DNA from: Paenibacillus sp. GM2
Lineage (GTDB): Bacteria > Bacillota > Bacilli > Paenibacillales > Paenibacillaceae
Direction of reading: 5' to 3'
Assembly: GCF_900069005.2 (NCBI RefSeq)
Contig: NZ_LN831278.1
Span: 399,124-463,123, forward strand
DNA length: 64,000 bases
Both the position numbers and the translations under genes were made by a program. This document shows, piece after piece, positions 35,609 through 43,837 of the stretch. The number at the start of each line of letters is the position of its first letter. Positions within the stretch are counted from its first letter, which is position 1. The notes below the pieces were generated by a model. It was not told where the DNA came from, made no database searches, and worked only from the letters and a program-made list of their open reading frames with translations.

Positions 35609-36760
35609 ATGGAGCAAGTCAGGTTAGGGATCATTGGAGCAAGAGGAAGAGGCATGATTGCAAAGTATTGGCATAATCCGGAGGGGCGTTCAGTGGTTGT
35701 TGGTGCGGCTGACGTCGATCCCAAGAAACTGGAGGAATTCAAAGAGGATGTTAATCCGGATGCATTCGTAACGACCGATTATCGCGAGCTTATTGCCCGT
35801 GAGGATATCGATGCCATTGCTGTCATGTCGCCGGATTATTGTCACGAGGAGCATGCGATAGCAGCCTTGAAGGCGGGCAAGCATGTGTTTTGTGAGAAGC
35901 CGCTTGCGATCACAGTGGATGGCTGTGACAATATATTGAGAGCATGGAAGGAATCCGGCAAGCAGCTGATGGTCGGCTTCAACATGCGTTATATGAATAT
36001 GTACCGCACGATGAAGGAGATCGTTGATTCAGGTGTGATCGGGGAGATCAAGGCCGTATGGGTGCGTCACTTCGTCGGACTTGGAGGCTATTATTATTAT
36101 CATGACTGGCATGCAAATTCCAAGAATACGACCGGGCTGCTGCTGCAGAAGGGATCGCATGATCTGGATGTGATTCACTGGATCACTGGCCGATATGCCA
36201 CGAAGGTTAGCGCGTTCGGCAGCCTGGATTTTTATGGCGGAGATAAGCCTAATGATCTGACTTGCCCAACCTGCAGTGAGCGTGAGACTTGCACGGAAGC
36301 AAGTCCGGGACGGCTTATTCAATGCGCTTTCCGCGAAGAGGTGAACGTCGAGGACAACAATATGGTCATCATGGAGCTTGAAGGCGGCATTAAAGCCTCG
36401 TACCTCCAATGCCATTTTACGCCGGATTATCAGCGCAATTATGTATTCATTGGCACAGAAGGCCGGATGGAGAATAGCGAACCTGAGAATAAGGTGTATG
36501 TGAAGACGAGACGTTCGAACAATGACAGGGAGCTCTCCGATCGCGTCTATCATATCAAGGAAGCCGAAGGCTCCCATGGTGGCGCAGATCCGAATATTTG
36601 CAAGGACTTCATCGATATGATTCTTGATGGCAAGCAACCGGTAGCCACACCGATCGCGGGAAGAATGAGCGTCGCCGTGGGCTGTGCTGCGACAGAGTCC
36701 ATCCGGGCCGGAGGCAAGGTTGTCCAAATCTCCCCTGCCCCCGAATTGCTGCAATTGTGA
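35609..36760 (+). CDS. Gfo/Idh/MocA-family oxidoreductase 1
   Basis: The 383-residue protein has an N-terminal dinucleotide fold (LGIIGARGRGM at residues 6-16), the family block HVFCEKPLAIT, and a C-terminal substrate domain with HDLDVIHWITGR. It includes a cysteine cluster (CPTCSERETC, then a further Cys in LIQC) that could hold a metal. The family oxidises or reduces sugars and inositols with NAD(P). The specific substrate is unknown. The ATG at 35609 sits behind AGGGGAGG. By promoter type and position it belongs to the maltodextrin regulon, so a glucosyl substrate is an inference. A terminator follows. Confidence 0.88.
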   Translation: MEQVRLGIIGARGRGMIAKYWHNPEGRSVVVGAADVDPKKLEEFKEDVNPDAFVTTDYRELIAREDIDAIAVMSPDYCHEEHAIAALKAGKHVFCEKPLAITVDGCDNILRAWKESGKQLMVGFNMRYMNMYRTMKEIVDSGVIGEIKAVWVRHFVGLGGYYYYHDWHANSKNTTGLLLQKGSHDLDVIHWITGRYATKVSAFGSLDFYGGDKPNDLTCPTCSERETCTEASPGRLIQCAFREEVNVEDNNMVIMELEGGIKASYLQCHFTPDYQRNYVFIGTEGRMENSEPENKVYVKTRRSNNDRELSDRVYHIKEAEGSHGGADPNICKDFIDMILDGKQPVATPIAGRMSVAVGCAATESIRAGGKVVQISPAPELLQL

Positions 36761-36793
36761 TTTTTTAACTATGTGTCCACACCCTTTATATAT

Positions 36794-36837
36794 AGCTGTC
36801 CTTGTCGTTACTGAACGGCGCAGGGCAGCCTTTTTTT
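36794..36837 (+). terminator. Rho-independent terminator of the Gfo/Idh 1 gene
   Basis: GCTGTCC..GTCGTT pairs with AACGGC..GGGCAGC, followed by a run of seven T at 36831-36837. Confidence 0.85.
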
Positions 36838-37303
36838 GCTTATGGAAGGGAATCCATGTGTTGTAACAAATGATTCTGGGCAAGCGTTAAAACCTTACAG
36901 TGTGCCACTCTGGTGAGATTCGGGGATCCCTGAGCGCCACTTCGAGAACGAAGTAACATAGGGAGTATGACGGCACAAAATTGCCGGACCATTGCCAAGG
37001 AAGACTAGAGTCTCAAGAGTGGGCGTGTTGACTAACCGAAGCCAGGGTCGCAAGGCAGGTGAATTGGTCAACGAAGACTATATACCGAAGGGTAGGCGCA
37101 TTGGCTAACGGATGCTTGATCCCTGAGGTTAACGGAAGTTAGAGCCTAAGAGTTAAGAGTAGGCGATTAGCTAACCGGAAGCTAAATCCCGAAGGGGGGC
37201 GCATGGCACCGGGGGCCAGAGTCCCAAGTTGGGCGTAATGGCTAACGGAGGTTAGAGTCCCAAAGGTAGGCCCAATAGCTAACTGGAAGCTGATCCCAAA
37301 TTT

Positions 37304-37595
37304 CAGGCGAATCGTCTAACGGAAACTGGATCCGTTATTTGAGTAAAATGAGGCTGATTTGGAATCTAACGGAACTGAGGGACCTTATTCTGTGAAAAAA
37401 GGGGGCGTCACCCCATATTTGGCGGAAATAGCGACCTACAGTTCCGTTAGATTTAAGAAGGGCCGATTATGGTCAATATAAGGGCTCCTATTTCCGTTAC
37501 ATAGGTCGCTGATGCTCCGGCCTTCTGTATTAGGAGCACCAAGGTAGGCGAATTGGCTGACGAAAGCTAGAGCCCCCAGGTTGGGCGTAATGGCT
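37304..37595. repeat. Long direct repeat, copy 1
   Basis: This is nearly identical to 37725-38014 (offset 421, later 419 after a 2-base gap). It contains a TAACGGA/TCCGTTA palindrome and a 15-base inverted repeat. Confidence 0.93.
37363..37453. repeat. Palindromic element inside repeat copy 1
   Basis: AATCTAACGGAACTG (37363-37377) and CAGTTCCGTTAGATT (37439-37453) are a perfect 15-base inverted repeat around 61 bases. The same element is at 37784-37874 in copy 2. It is MITE- or REP-like in form and codes for nothing. Confidence 0.85.
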
Positions 37596-37724
37596 AACGA
37601 TAGAGACCAAGGTTGGACGTAATGGCTACCGAAAGCTGGAGACCCACGGTTTGGTGTGATGGCTAACCGATAGCTGAGCCCCCAGGTCAGGCGCATTAGC
37701 CAACCGGAAACTGAGCCCAAATCA

Positions 37725-38014
37725 CAGGCGGATCGTCTAACGGAAACTGGATCCGTTATTTGAGTAAAATGAGGCTGATTTGGAATCTAACGGAACTGAG
37801 GGACCTTATTCTGTGAAAAAAGGGGGCGTCACCCCATATTTAGCGAAAATAGCGACCTACAGTTCCGTTAGATTTAAGAAGGGCCGATTATGGTCAATAT
37901 AAGGGCTCCTATTTCCGTTACATAGGTCGCTGATGCCGGCCTTCTGTATTAGGAGCACCAAGGTAGGCGAATTGGCTGACGAAAGCTAGAGCCCCCAGGT
38001 TGGGCGTAATGGCT
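37725..38014. repeat. Long direct repeat, copy 2
   Basis: This is the second copy of 37304-37595 with only a few substitutions and one 2-base deletion, which suggests a recent duplication. Confidence 0.93.
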
Positions 38015-38374
38015 ACCGAAAGCTGGAGACGCAAGGTTGGGACGAAGCGTCTAACGGAGGCTAGATCCCCCAAGGGTAGGCGAATTGGCTAACCGAAAAC
38101 TGAGCCCGAAGGTCAGGCGCATTAGCCAACCGGAAACTGAGCCAAATGTCAGATAACATTGGCTAATTCCATTACATTCATCGCTAAGCGCTGTACTTCT
38201 ACATCCGAAGCGGGTCCCCTCCGTTACTTTAATGGGCAGCGCTTCAAAAAAATGACCCGCGTTTCGTGTATACGACGACTAGGCAGCCGGGTTAGCGTGT
38301 ATACCGAAGTCAGGCAAAGAACGCCAAATATGACGTACCAAGCAGGGGTCAAGATCTGTATATCAATGTCAACA

Positions 38375-38413
38375 CAAGTATATAGAATGCATGCGTTTAC
38401 ATTTCTATACTTG
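38375..38413 (+). promoter_or_regulatory. Inverted repeat with cre-like centre before the second binding-protein gene
   Basis: CAAGTATA..GAATG and CATTTC..TATACTTG form imperfect arms around TGCATGCGTTTACA (38388-38401), which resembles a CcpA cre box with two mismatches. A TAGAAT -10-like hexamer lies in the left arm. Confidence 0.4.
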
Positions 38414-38460
38414 AATTAAGAAAGCGGTAGTGAACTCAAAAAGTCATATGGAGGGGTAAT

Positions 38461-40107
38461 ATGAACAGAAAGGCAAAGATGCTTCTAGTCTTGACATTAG
38501 TATTTAGCCTGGTGCTTGCGGCGTGCGGCAAGGCTGAGGAGAAGGCCGAGCAGCCGCAGAAGCCGGAAACTTCAGCAGCGCAAGAGGATCCGAGTGCAGT
38601 GATCGAAGTATCAACCGTAATGCAAAGCGATCAATATTTGAAGTTTGATGAAGGCGAGACGTTCGATAACAACTCAATCTATGATGCGTATGAGAAAGAT
38701 ATTGGCGTAAAGATCGTGAATAAGTGGATAGCTGATGGAAGCCAATTCAAAGAGAAAGTGAAGATGACCATCGCTTCCAATGATCTGCCAGACTTCATGC
38801 CAGTCAGCGCAACTCAATTGAAAGAGCTGACAGAAGCAGACATGATTATGGATTTGACGGATGTATATGAGCAGTATGCAACGGATGAGACGAAGGAATT
38901 CTTCCAGAAGGATGGCGGCATGCAGATGAAATCTGCTATGTTCGACGGCAAGCTGATGGGAATTCCGAGATCGTCCAATCCTTATTATCTTCAGTTCCTG
39001 TACGTGCGTACCGACTGGTTGAAAGAGATGAATCTTCCTGAACCGAAGACGATGGATGATCTGAAGACGATTGCGGAAGCATTTGCGAAAAGAACTGAAA
39101 ATGGCAAGTCGTATGGTCTCGCCATTAGTAAAGATCCTTTTAATGTAGATACTGGCGTGACAGGACTTAGAGCATTCCTGAACGGTTACCATGCCTATGA
39201 GAACATGTGGATCGAAGATGGGAACGGCAATCTGGTAAATAGCGATATTCAGCCTGAAATGAAAAATGCTCTTGCAGCATTGCAGGATATGTTCAAGAAA
39301 GGTCTGATTGATCCGGAATTCGCTGTTAAAGATGTAGAGAAGGAAGCGGAGTTAATCTATAACGGTCAAATCGGCCTCGTATACGGGGCTTCCTGGACAC
39401 CGGCGCAGCTGGTGAAAGGGGCGGTCAAAGATAATAAGGTTGTTCAGGAGTGGGGTGTATATCCTATTCCTTCAGCAGATAGCAACCCAGCTCTGAGCCA
39501 GATTGGCCTGGGCGCAGACGAGTATTATGTCGTAGCGAAGCAATCCAAGCATCCGGAAGGCTTCATCAAGCTGCTTAACCAGTGGATTGTAGTTGATAAC
39601 CATCCAACAGACGAACAAAAGGTATATGAATACGGTAAGGATCTCAAGGAGAAGGGCAACAACTACTGGCTGCTTAATCCGGTTCGCGTAGGCAACCAGA
39701 CTGACAACAACGGTGTCATCCTGCCGAAGGCGATTGCCAACAAGGATGAGAGTATTCTGGAGACGAAGGACCAGCGGACTCGTTATGCAAGAGCTATGCA
39801 ATATCTGGATGGAGATACCAGCTTGTGGTGGGAATATTTGATCTCCGGCCCTAACGGCGCTTCTTCAATTATTCCGAAGGTTCAGGAAGAGAAGCATTAC
39901 TTGCAAAATAAGTTCTACGGTGCCCCAACGCCTACCATGGCGGATCGGGAGGAAATCCTGAAGAAGAAAAGGGACGAAGTGTTCTTTAAAATTATTATGA
40001 ATCAGGTCTCGATCGATGAGTTTGATAAATTTGTTGCCGAGTGGAAGAAGCTGGGCGGAGATGAAATGACCAAAGAAGTAAACGAATGGTACGCCGATCA
40101 TAAATAA
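38461..40107 (+). CDS. Extracellular sugar-binding lipoprotein of ABC importer, cassette 2
   Basis: The 548-residue lipoprotein has Cys22 in LAAC after a basic and hydrophobic signal. An acidic/glutamine-rich linker leads to a large solute-binding fold of the LplA/YtcQ class (VKMTIASNDLPDFMPVSATQ, then WLKEMNLPEPKTMDDLK). It is first in its cassette, followed 65 bp later by the permease pair. It should bind an oligosaccharide outside the cell; the sugar is unknown. The ATG follows GGAGGGG. Confidence 0.9.
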   Translation: MNRKAKMLLVLTLVFSLVLAACGKAEEKAEQPQKPETSAAQEDPSAVIEVSTVMQSDQYLKFDEGETFDNNSIYDAYEKDIGVKIVNKWIADGSQFKEKVKMTIASNDLPDFMPVSATQLKELTEADMIMDLTDVYEQYATDETKEFFQKDGGMQMKSAMFDGKLMGIPRSSNPYYLQFLYVRTDWLKEMNLPEPKTMDDLKTIAEAFAKRTENGKSYGLAISKDPFNVDTGVTGLRAFLNGYHAYENMWIEDGNGNLVNSDIQPEMKNALAALQDMFKKGLIDPEFAVKDVEKEAELIYNGQIGLVYGASWTPAQLVKGAVKDNKVVQEWGVYPIPSADSNPALSQIGLGADEYYVVAKQSKHPEGFIKLLNQWIVVDNHPTDEQKVYEYGKDLKEKGNNYWLLNPVRVGNQTDNNGVILPKAIANKDESILETKDQRTRYARAMQYLDGDTSLWWEYLISGPNGASSIIPKVQEEKHYLQNKFYGAPTPTMADREEILKKKRDEVFFKIIMNQVSIDEFDKFVAEWKKLGGDEMTKEVNEWYADHK

Positions 40108-40172
40108 AGGACTTTCAGTATAGAGGGGTTGGGTCACTCAATCCCTCTTTCTATTCCAACGAGGTGATACTA

Positions 40173-41078
40173 GTGAAGACTATAACGCGGACCTGGAGAA
40201 AAGAATGGCCGCTTCATATGATGCTGATCCCTGGACTGGCGATGCTGATTGTATTCAGCTACATACCAATGGCCGGAATTATGATGGCTTTCCAGAAATA
40301 TATCCCGAATCGCGGTTTGTTCGGATCCCCTTTTATCGGCTGGTCCAACTTTCAGCTGCTGCTTGAATACCCGGATATCGGCCGCATCTTCTTCAATACG
40401 ATATTTATTGCATTTATGAAGATTGTAGCTGGCCTGGTTGTTCCGATCACGATGGCGATTCTGCTCAATGAGATTGCAAGAGAATGGGTAAAAAGGACGT
40501 TCCAGACCCTGGTCTACCTGCCGCACTTCTTATCCTGGGTACTGCTCAGCGGTATTTTGATCGACGTGCTGTCGCCTTCCTCCGGGATTGTTAACCAGGT
40601 GCTCGGACTGCTTGGAGCCAAACCGATCTTCTTCTTAGGGGATAACGCCTGGTTCCCTTACGTCATGGTCATCTCGGATGTATGGAAGGAATTCGGGTTC
40701 GGGACCATCGTCTACTTGGCTGCGCTGACAGGTATTAATCCTTCCCTCTACGAGGCGGCAGAGATCGACGGCGCAGGCCGCTTCAAACAGACCCTGTATG
40801 TAACTCTACCCGGAATGATGCCGATTATCGTACTGATGATGACCCTGAATATCGGTAATGTTCTGAATGCAGGCTTCGATCAGATCTTTAATCTGTACAG
40901 TCCTCAAGTGTATGAAAGTGCAGACATTATCGATACATTCGTATATCGTATGGGGATTCAGCAAGCGCAGTTTGGCTTTGCCACTGCGGTAGGATTACTG
41001 AAGTCCGTAGTATCCTTTATCTTCATGTCATTGTCATATATTTTGGCTTATCGAGTTGCCAACTATCGAATTTTCTAG
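40173..41078 (+). CDS. LplB-type sugar ABC permease, cassette 2
   Basis: The 301-residue membrane protein starts MKTITRTWRKEWPLHMMLIPG and contains the EAA loop YEAAEIDGAGRFKQTLYVTL and the closely family-typical LPHFLSWVLLSGIL. Six segments are predicted. The GTG at 40173 is preferred over the GTG at 40164, because GAGGTG lies 7 bases before it. It pairs with the next permease. No ATPase is encoded in the cassette. Confidence 0.92.
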   Translation: MKTITRTWRKEWPLHMMLIPGLAMLIVFSYIPMAGIMMAFQKYIPNRGLFGSPFIGWSNFQLLLEYPDIGRIFFNTIFIAFMKIVAGLVVPITMAILLNEIAREWVKRTFQTLVYLPHFLSWVLLSGILIDVLSPSSGIVNQVLGLLGAKPIFFLGDNAWFPYVMVISDVWKEFGFGTIVYLAALTGINPSLYEAAEIDGAGRFKQTLYVTLPGMMPIIVLMMTLNIGNVLNAGFDQIFNLYSPQVYESADIIDTFVYRMGIQQAQFGFATAVGLLKSVVSFIFMSLSYILAYRVANYRIF

Positions 41079-41111
41079 TTCATTAGCGAATGCTTGGAAG
41101 GGAGCAGCATC

Positions 41112-41996
41112 ATGACACACAATAAATCATGGGGCAGAAGGGTGTTTCTAGTCGGCAATTATTGTTTTCTAGGATTGGTCTCCTTGTTGTGCCTAATGCC
41201 GATCATCCATATTCTGTCGATGTCATTAAGCTCCGGAGCGGCTGCGTCTGCCGGTAAGGTTGTCTTGTGGCCGGTTGAATTTACGACTGCCGCTTACGAG
41301 AATGTGTTTGGCAAACCGGAGTATTTGCGCGCTTTTGCCGTATCGATTCAAAGAGTGATCTTGGGAACGGCCTTCAGTATGCTCTTAACGATCATAACCG
41401 CCTATCCCTTGTCCAAAGACACGCATCATTTTCGTTTTCGCACCGGGTACGCCTGGATATTCGTATTCACGATTCTCTTCAATGGCGGATTGATTCCGAT
41501 GTATCTAACCGTCAAATCACTGGGCTTGATCGATTCGATCTGGGCGCTGGTGCTGCCGGGAGCGGTGCAGGTATTCAATATTATCCTGCTGCTGAACTTC
41601 TATCGGAATCTGCCGAAGGAGCTGGAGGAATCCTCGCGTATTGACGGGGCGGGTCATTTCAAGACATTGTGGAAAATATATGCCCCTTTGTCCCTGCCGG
41701 CGCTTGCGACTACCGGACTATTTACGATTGTAGGCCATTGGAACAGCTGGTTCGACGGAATGCTCTATATGAACCATCCTGAGAATTATCCGCTCCAAAC
41801 CTTCCTGCAAACGGTTATAATTAATATGGATTTCCGCTTTATTAAGGCAGAGAATGCTGAATTGATGCTGAAGCTGTCGGACCGGACCAGTAGGGCCGCC
41901 CAGATCTTTGTAGCCGCATTTCCGATTCTGATTATTTATCCGTTTATGCAGCGTTTCTTTATTAAGGGGATCGTAATGGGGAGTGTTAAGGAATAG
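41112..41996 (+). CDS. LplC/YtcP-type sugar ABC permease, cassette 2
   Basis: The 294-residue permease has FTILFNGGLIPMYLTVKSLG and an EAA-type loop EESSRIDGAGHFKTLWKIYA; the end FFIKGIVMGSVKE is the normal family C-terminus. The ATG at 41112 follows GGAAGGGAG; the TTG at 41094 would precede that site. It is co-transcribed with the upstream permease. Confidence 0.92.
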   Translation: MTHNKSWGRRVFLVGNYCFLGLVSLLCLMPIIHILSMSLSSGAAASAGKVVLWPVEFTTAAYENVFGKPEYLRAFAVSIQRVILGTAFSMLLTIITAYPLSKDTHHFRFRTGYAWIFVFTILFNGGLIPMYLTVKSLGLIDSIWALVLPGAVQVFNIILLLNFYRNLPKELEESSRIDGAGHFKTLWKIYAPLSLPALATTGLFTIVGHWNSWFDGMLYMNHPENYPLQTFLQTVIINMDFRFIKAENAELMLKLSDRTSRAAQIFVAAFPILIIYPFMQRFFIKGIVMGSVKE

Positions 41997-42037
41997 TTAA
42001 AGAATAGTTCTAACCTTCCCGGTGTTGAGAACCGACT

Positions 42038-42049
42038 GACTTTTTGAAC
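42038..42049. repeat. Dispersed motif GACTTTTTGAAC
   Basis: This is the reverse complement of GTTCAAAAAGTC, which is also found (as palindrome) at 45591-45615 and, with one change, at 38432-38444. All three lie shortly upstream of a start codon. Confidence 0.6.
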
Positions 42050-42090
42050 ATGGGGGAATAGGCTGATTCATCTATACAGGAGAGCTAGCT

Positions 42091-43824
42091 ATGAGAAAAC
42101 TTCTGCATTTCCGTGACTTTTCCATATTTAAGAAGATTATGGCGGCCTTTTTGGCTGCCTTGCTGCCGTTAATGCTGATCACATGGATCATTAACCAGCA
42201 GGGAGCTGCCAGCATCCGCAAGGAAATTTCCGAGTCGATGATGAACACCACCCATTTCTACCTCGATTCTCTCGATCAGGAAGTAGACCGGATATACCGC
42301 TATTTGCCGAATTATGTGATGGATACGGATCTGATGGAGCTGGCCTCTACAGGCGATGTGATGAGCGCCTACGAGCGGTCTGCCAAAGTGCTGGAGATCC
42401 AGAAGCGCCTGCATCTGATGAAGGACTCAAGCCCGTTCATTCAGGAGTCCAGAGCATATGTGCCTCTGATCGAGCGAACGATATTAAGTTCCAACTATGA
42501 GACGAAGGTTGAGGAGCAGGAGTATCAAGCGATGCGCCAAAGCACCAATATGTATGATCAGCCGTTCATCTATTGGCAGAATCGCTTGTTCATCAGCATG
42601 CAGTATCCCGGGAGTACAGTTAGAGATCCTCTCTTCGCCATCAGTATTGAGCTGTCCACTAGCAAAATTATCGAGAAGCTGTCGCAGATTACCAATTCGC
42701 GGGAAGGGCAGACGGCGATGCTGCGCATGGATCAGGAGTGGTCATTAGTAAGCGGGAGCAATACGGGACTTCTGGATGTGATGAAGCAGCTGGCGGTTGA
42801 CAAGCAGGAGCAGCAAGCGAAGGAAGGATATGAGACGATCAAGTTTGAAGGGAAACGTTATTTAACGATCTACCGTTATTCCGAGCTTTGGAATTCGTAT
42901 TTAGTATCGAGTGTACCGGAATCGGCGATATTAGGCCCGATTCGCAAGTATCAGGTATGGTTCTGGTGCGCCGCTGTTCTCGCTGTCGGTATCGTTCTGT
43001 TCTTCTCCTATTCTTTACGGAGATTAATCTATCGCCCTTTAATGCGGCTTATCTATTCGTTCCGACGCGTGCAGCAGAATAAGCTGGAGTATATAGCGGT
43101 CGATCGGGGCGAGGATGAATTTGGATATTTATATCATGCCTTTAACAACACGGTCAGTTCTTTAAAAACATTAATCGAGGAAAATTATGAGCAGCAAATC
43201 CGAAATCAACGGTCAGAGCTGAAGCGGCTGCAGTCGCAGATTAACCCGCATTTTCTGTACAATTGCTTTTTTGTATTATGCCGTTTGATCAAATCGGATC
43301 ATCAAAAAGAGAAGGCTTATCAATTCTGCCTTTATATCGGTCAGTATTTTCAATTTATTACCCGTAATACCGAGGATGAAATCCCGCTCAGTATGGAGAT
43401 GGATCATTCACGGACATATGTTGAAATGCAGCGTATATGCTATGGCGACCGGATTGGAGTGGAATTTGATGATCGTGTCCCTGATATGATGGTACCGCGT
43501 CTTATTTTACAGCCCATTATTGAGAATGCCTATGTGCATGCACTAGGAAATATGAGAAGCCATGGCATGCTTCGCGTGTACGGAGAGACGCGGGAGGAGA
43601 CATTCATTCTCTGCATTGAGGATAATGGTGATAGCATAAGCGAATTAAATATTCAGCAGCTTAATGACCGCTTGGCACGGCCTCACTATACCTTTGAAGA
43701 GACGACCGGTCTGATTAATGTTCATCGCCGATTGCAGCTGCGATACGGTGAGGAGTATGGAATCACGGTCTCACGTTCCGATCTTGGAGGCTTGAAGGTG
43801 ACGATTCAATTAAGAATGAGCTAG
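42091..43824 (+). CDS. YesM-type sensor histidine kinase, cassette 2
   Basis: This 577-residue kinase has a first membrane segment at about residues 15-33, an extracellular sensor region to about 285, a second membrane segment at about 288-308, HAMP, and a His_kinase domain with His387 in QINPHFLYNC. The N-box is PRLILQPIIENAYVHA, and the G-box is CIEDNGDSI, where the usual DNGxGI/DTGxGF glycine is replaced. ATP binding may therefore be weak; the change is direct but its effect is inference. The regulator gene follows 14 bp later. Confidence 0.9.
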   Translation: MRKLLHFRDFSIFKKIMAAFLAALLPLMLITWIINQQGAASIRKEISESMMNTTHFYLDSLDQEVDRIYRYLPNYVMDTDLMELASTGDVMSAYERSAKVLEIQKRLHLMKDSSPFIQESRAYVPLIERTILSSNYETKVEEQEYQAMRQSTNMYDQPFIYWQNRLFISMQYPGSTVRDPLFAISIELSTSKIIEKLSQITNSREGQTAMLRMDQEWSLVSGSNTGLLDVMKQLAVDKQEQQAKEGYETIKFEGKRYLTIYRYSELWNSYLVSSVPESAILGPIRKYQVWFWCAAVLAVGIVLFFSYSLRRLIYRPLMRLIYSFRRVQQNKLEYIAVDRGEDEFGYLYHAFNNTVSSLKTLIEENYEQQIRNQRSELKRLQSQINPHFLYNCFFVLCRLIKSDHQKEKAYQFCLYIGQYFQFITRNTEDEIPLSMEMDHSRTYVEMQRICYGDRIGVEFDDRVPDMMVPRLILQPIIENAYVHALGNMRSHGMLRVYGETREETFILCIEDNGDSISELNIQQLNDRLARPHYTFEETTGLINVHRRLQLRYGEEYGITVSRSDLGGLKVTIQLRMS

Positions 43825-43837
43825 AGGGGGAAACAGC

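Larger units (their letters stand above)
36884..38160. repeat. Intergenic array of degenerate ~40-bp repeats
   Basis: From about 36975 on, variants of the unit GGTTGGGCGTAATGGCTAAC plus GGAAGCTAGAGCCC follow each other with lengths near 35-45 bases. There is no conserved spacing or unique spacer. No credible gene is seen on either strand. Within the array a block of about 290 bp occurs twice (37304-37595 and 37725-38014). Confidence 0.85.

Noticed and set aside
37436..37720. 94-codon minus-strand frame in the repeat array
   Set aside because: It is made only of repeat units; no ribosome site was seen and the second copy of the block does not keep an equivalent frame.
36884..38160. CRISPR array
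   Set aside because: Units are degenerate and contiguous, there are no unique spacers of even length and no cas genes nearby.
38159..38419. 86-codon plus-strand frame before the binding-protein gene
   Set aside because: There is no ribosome site, the composition is unlike the local genes, and it overlaps the regulatory inverted repeat.
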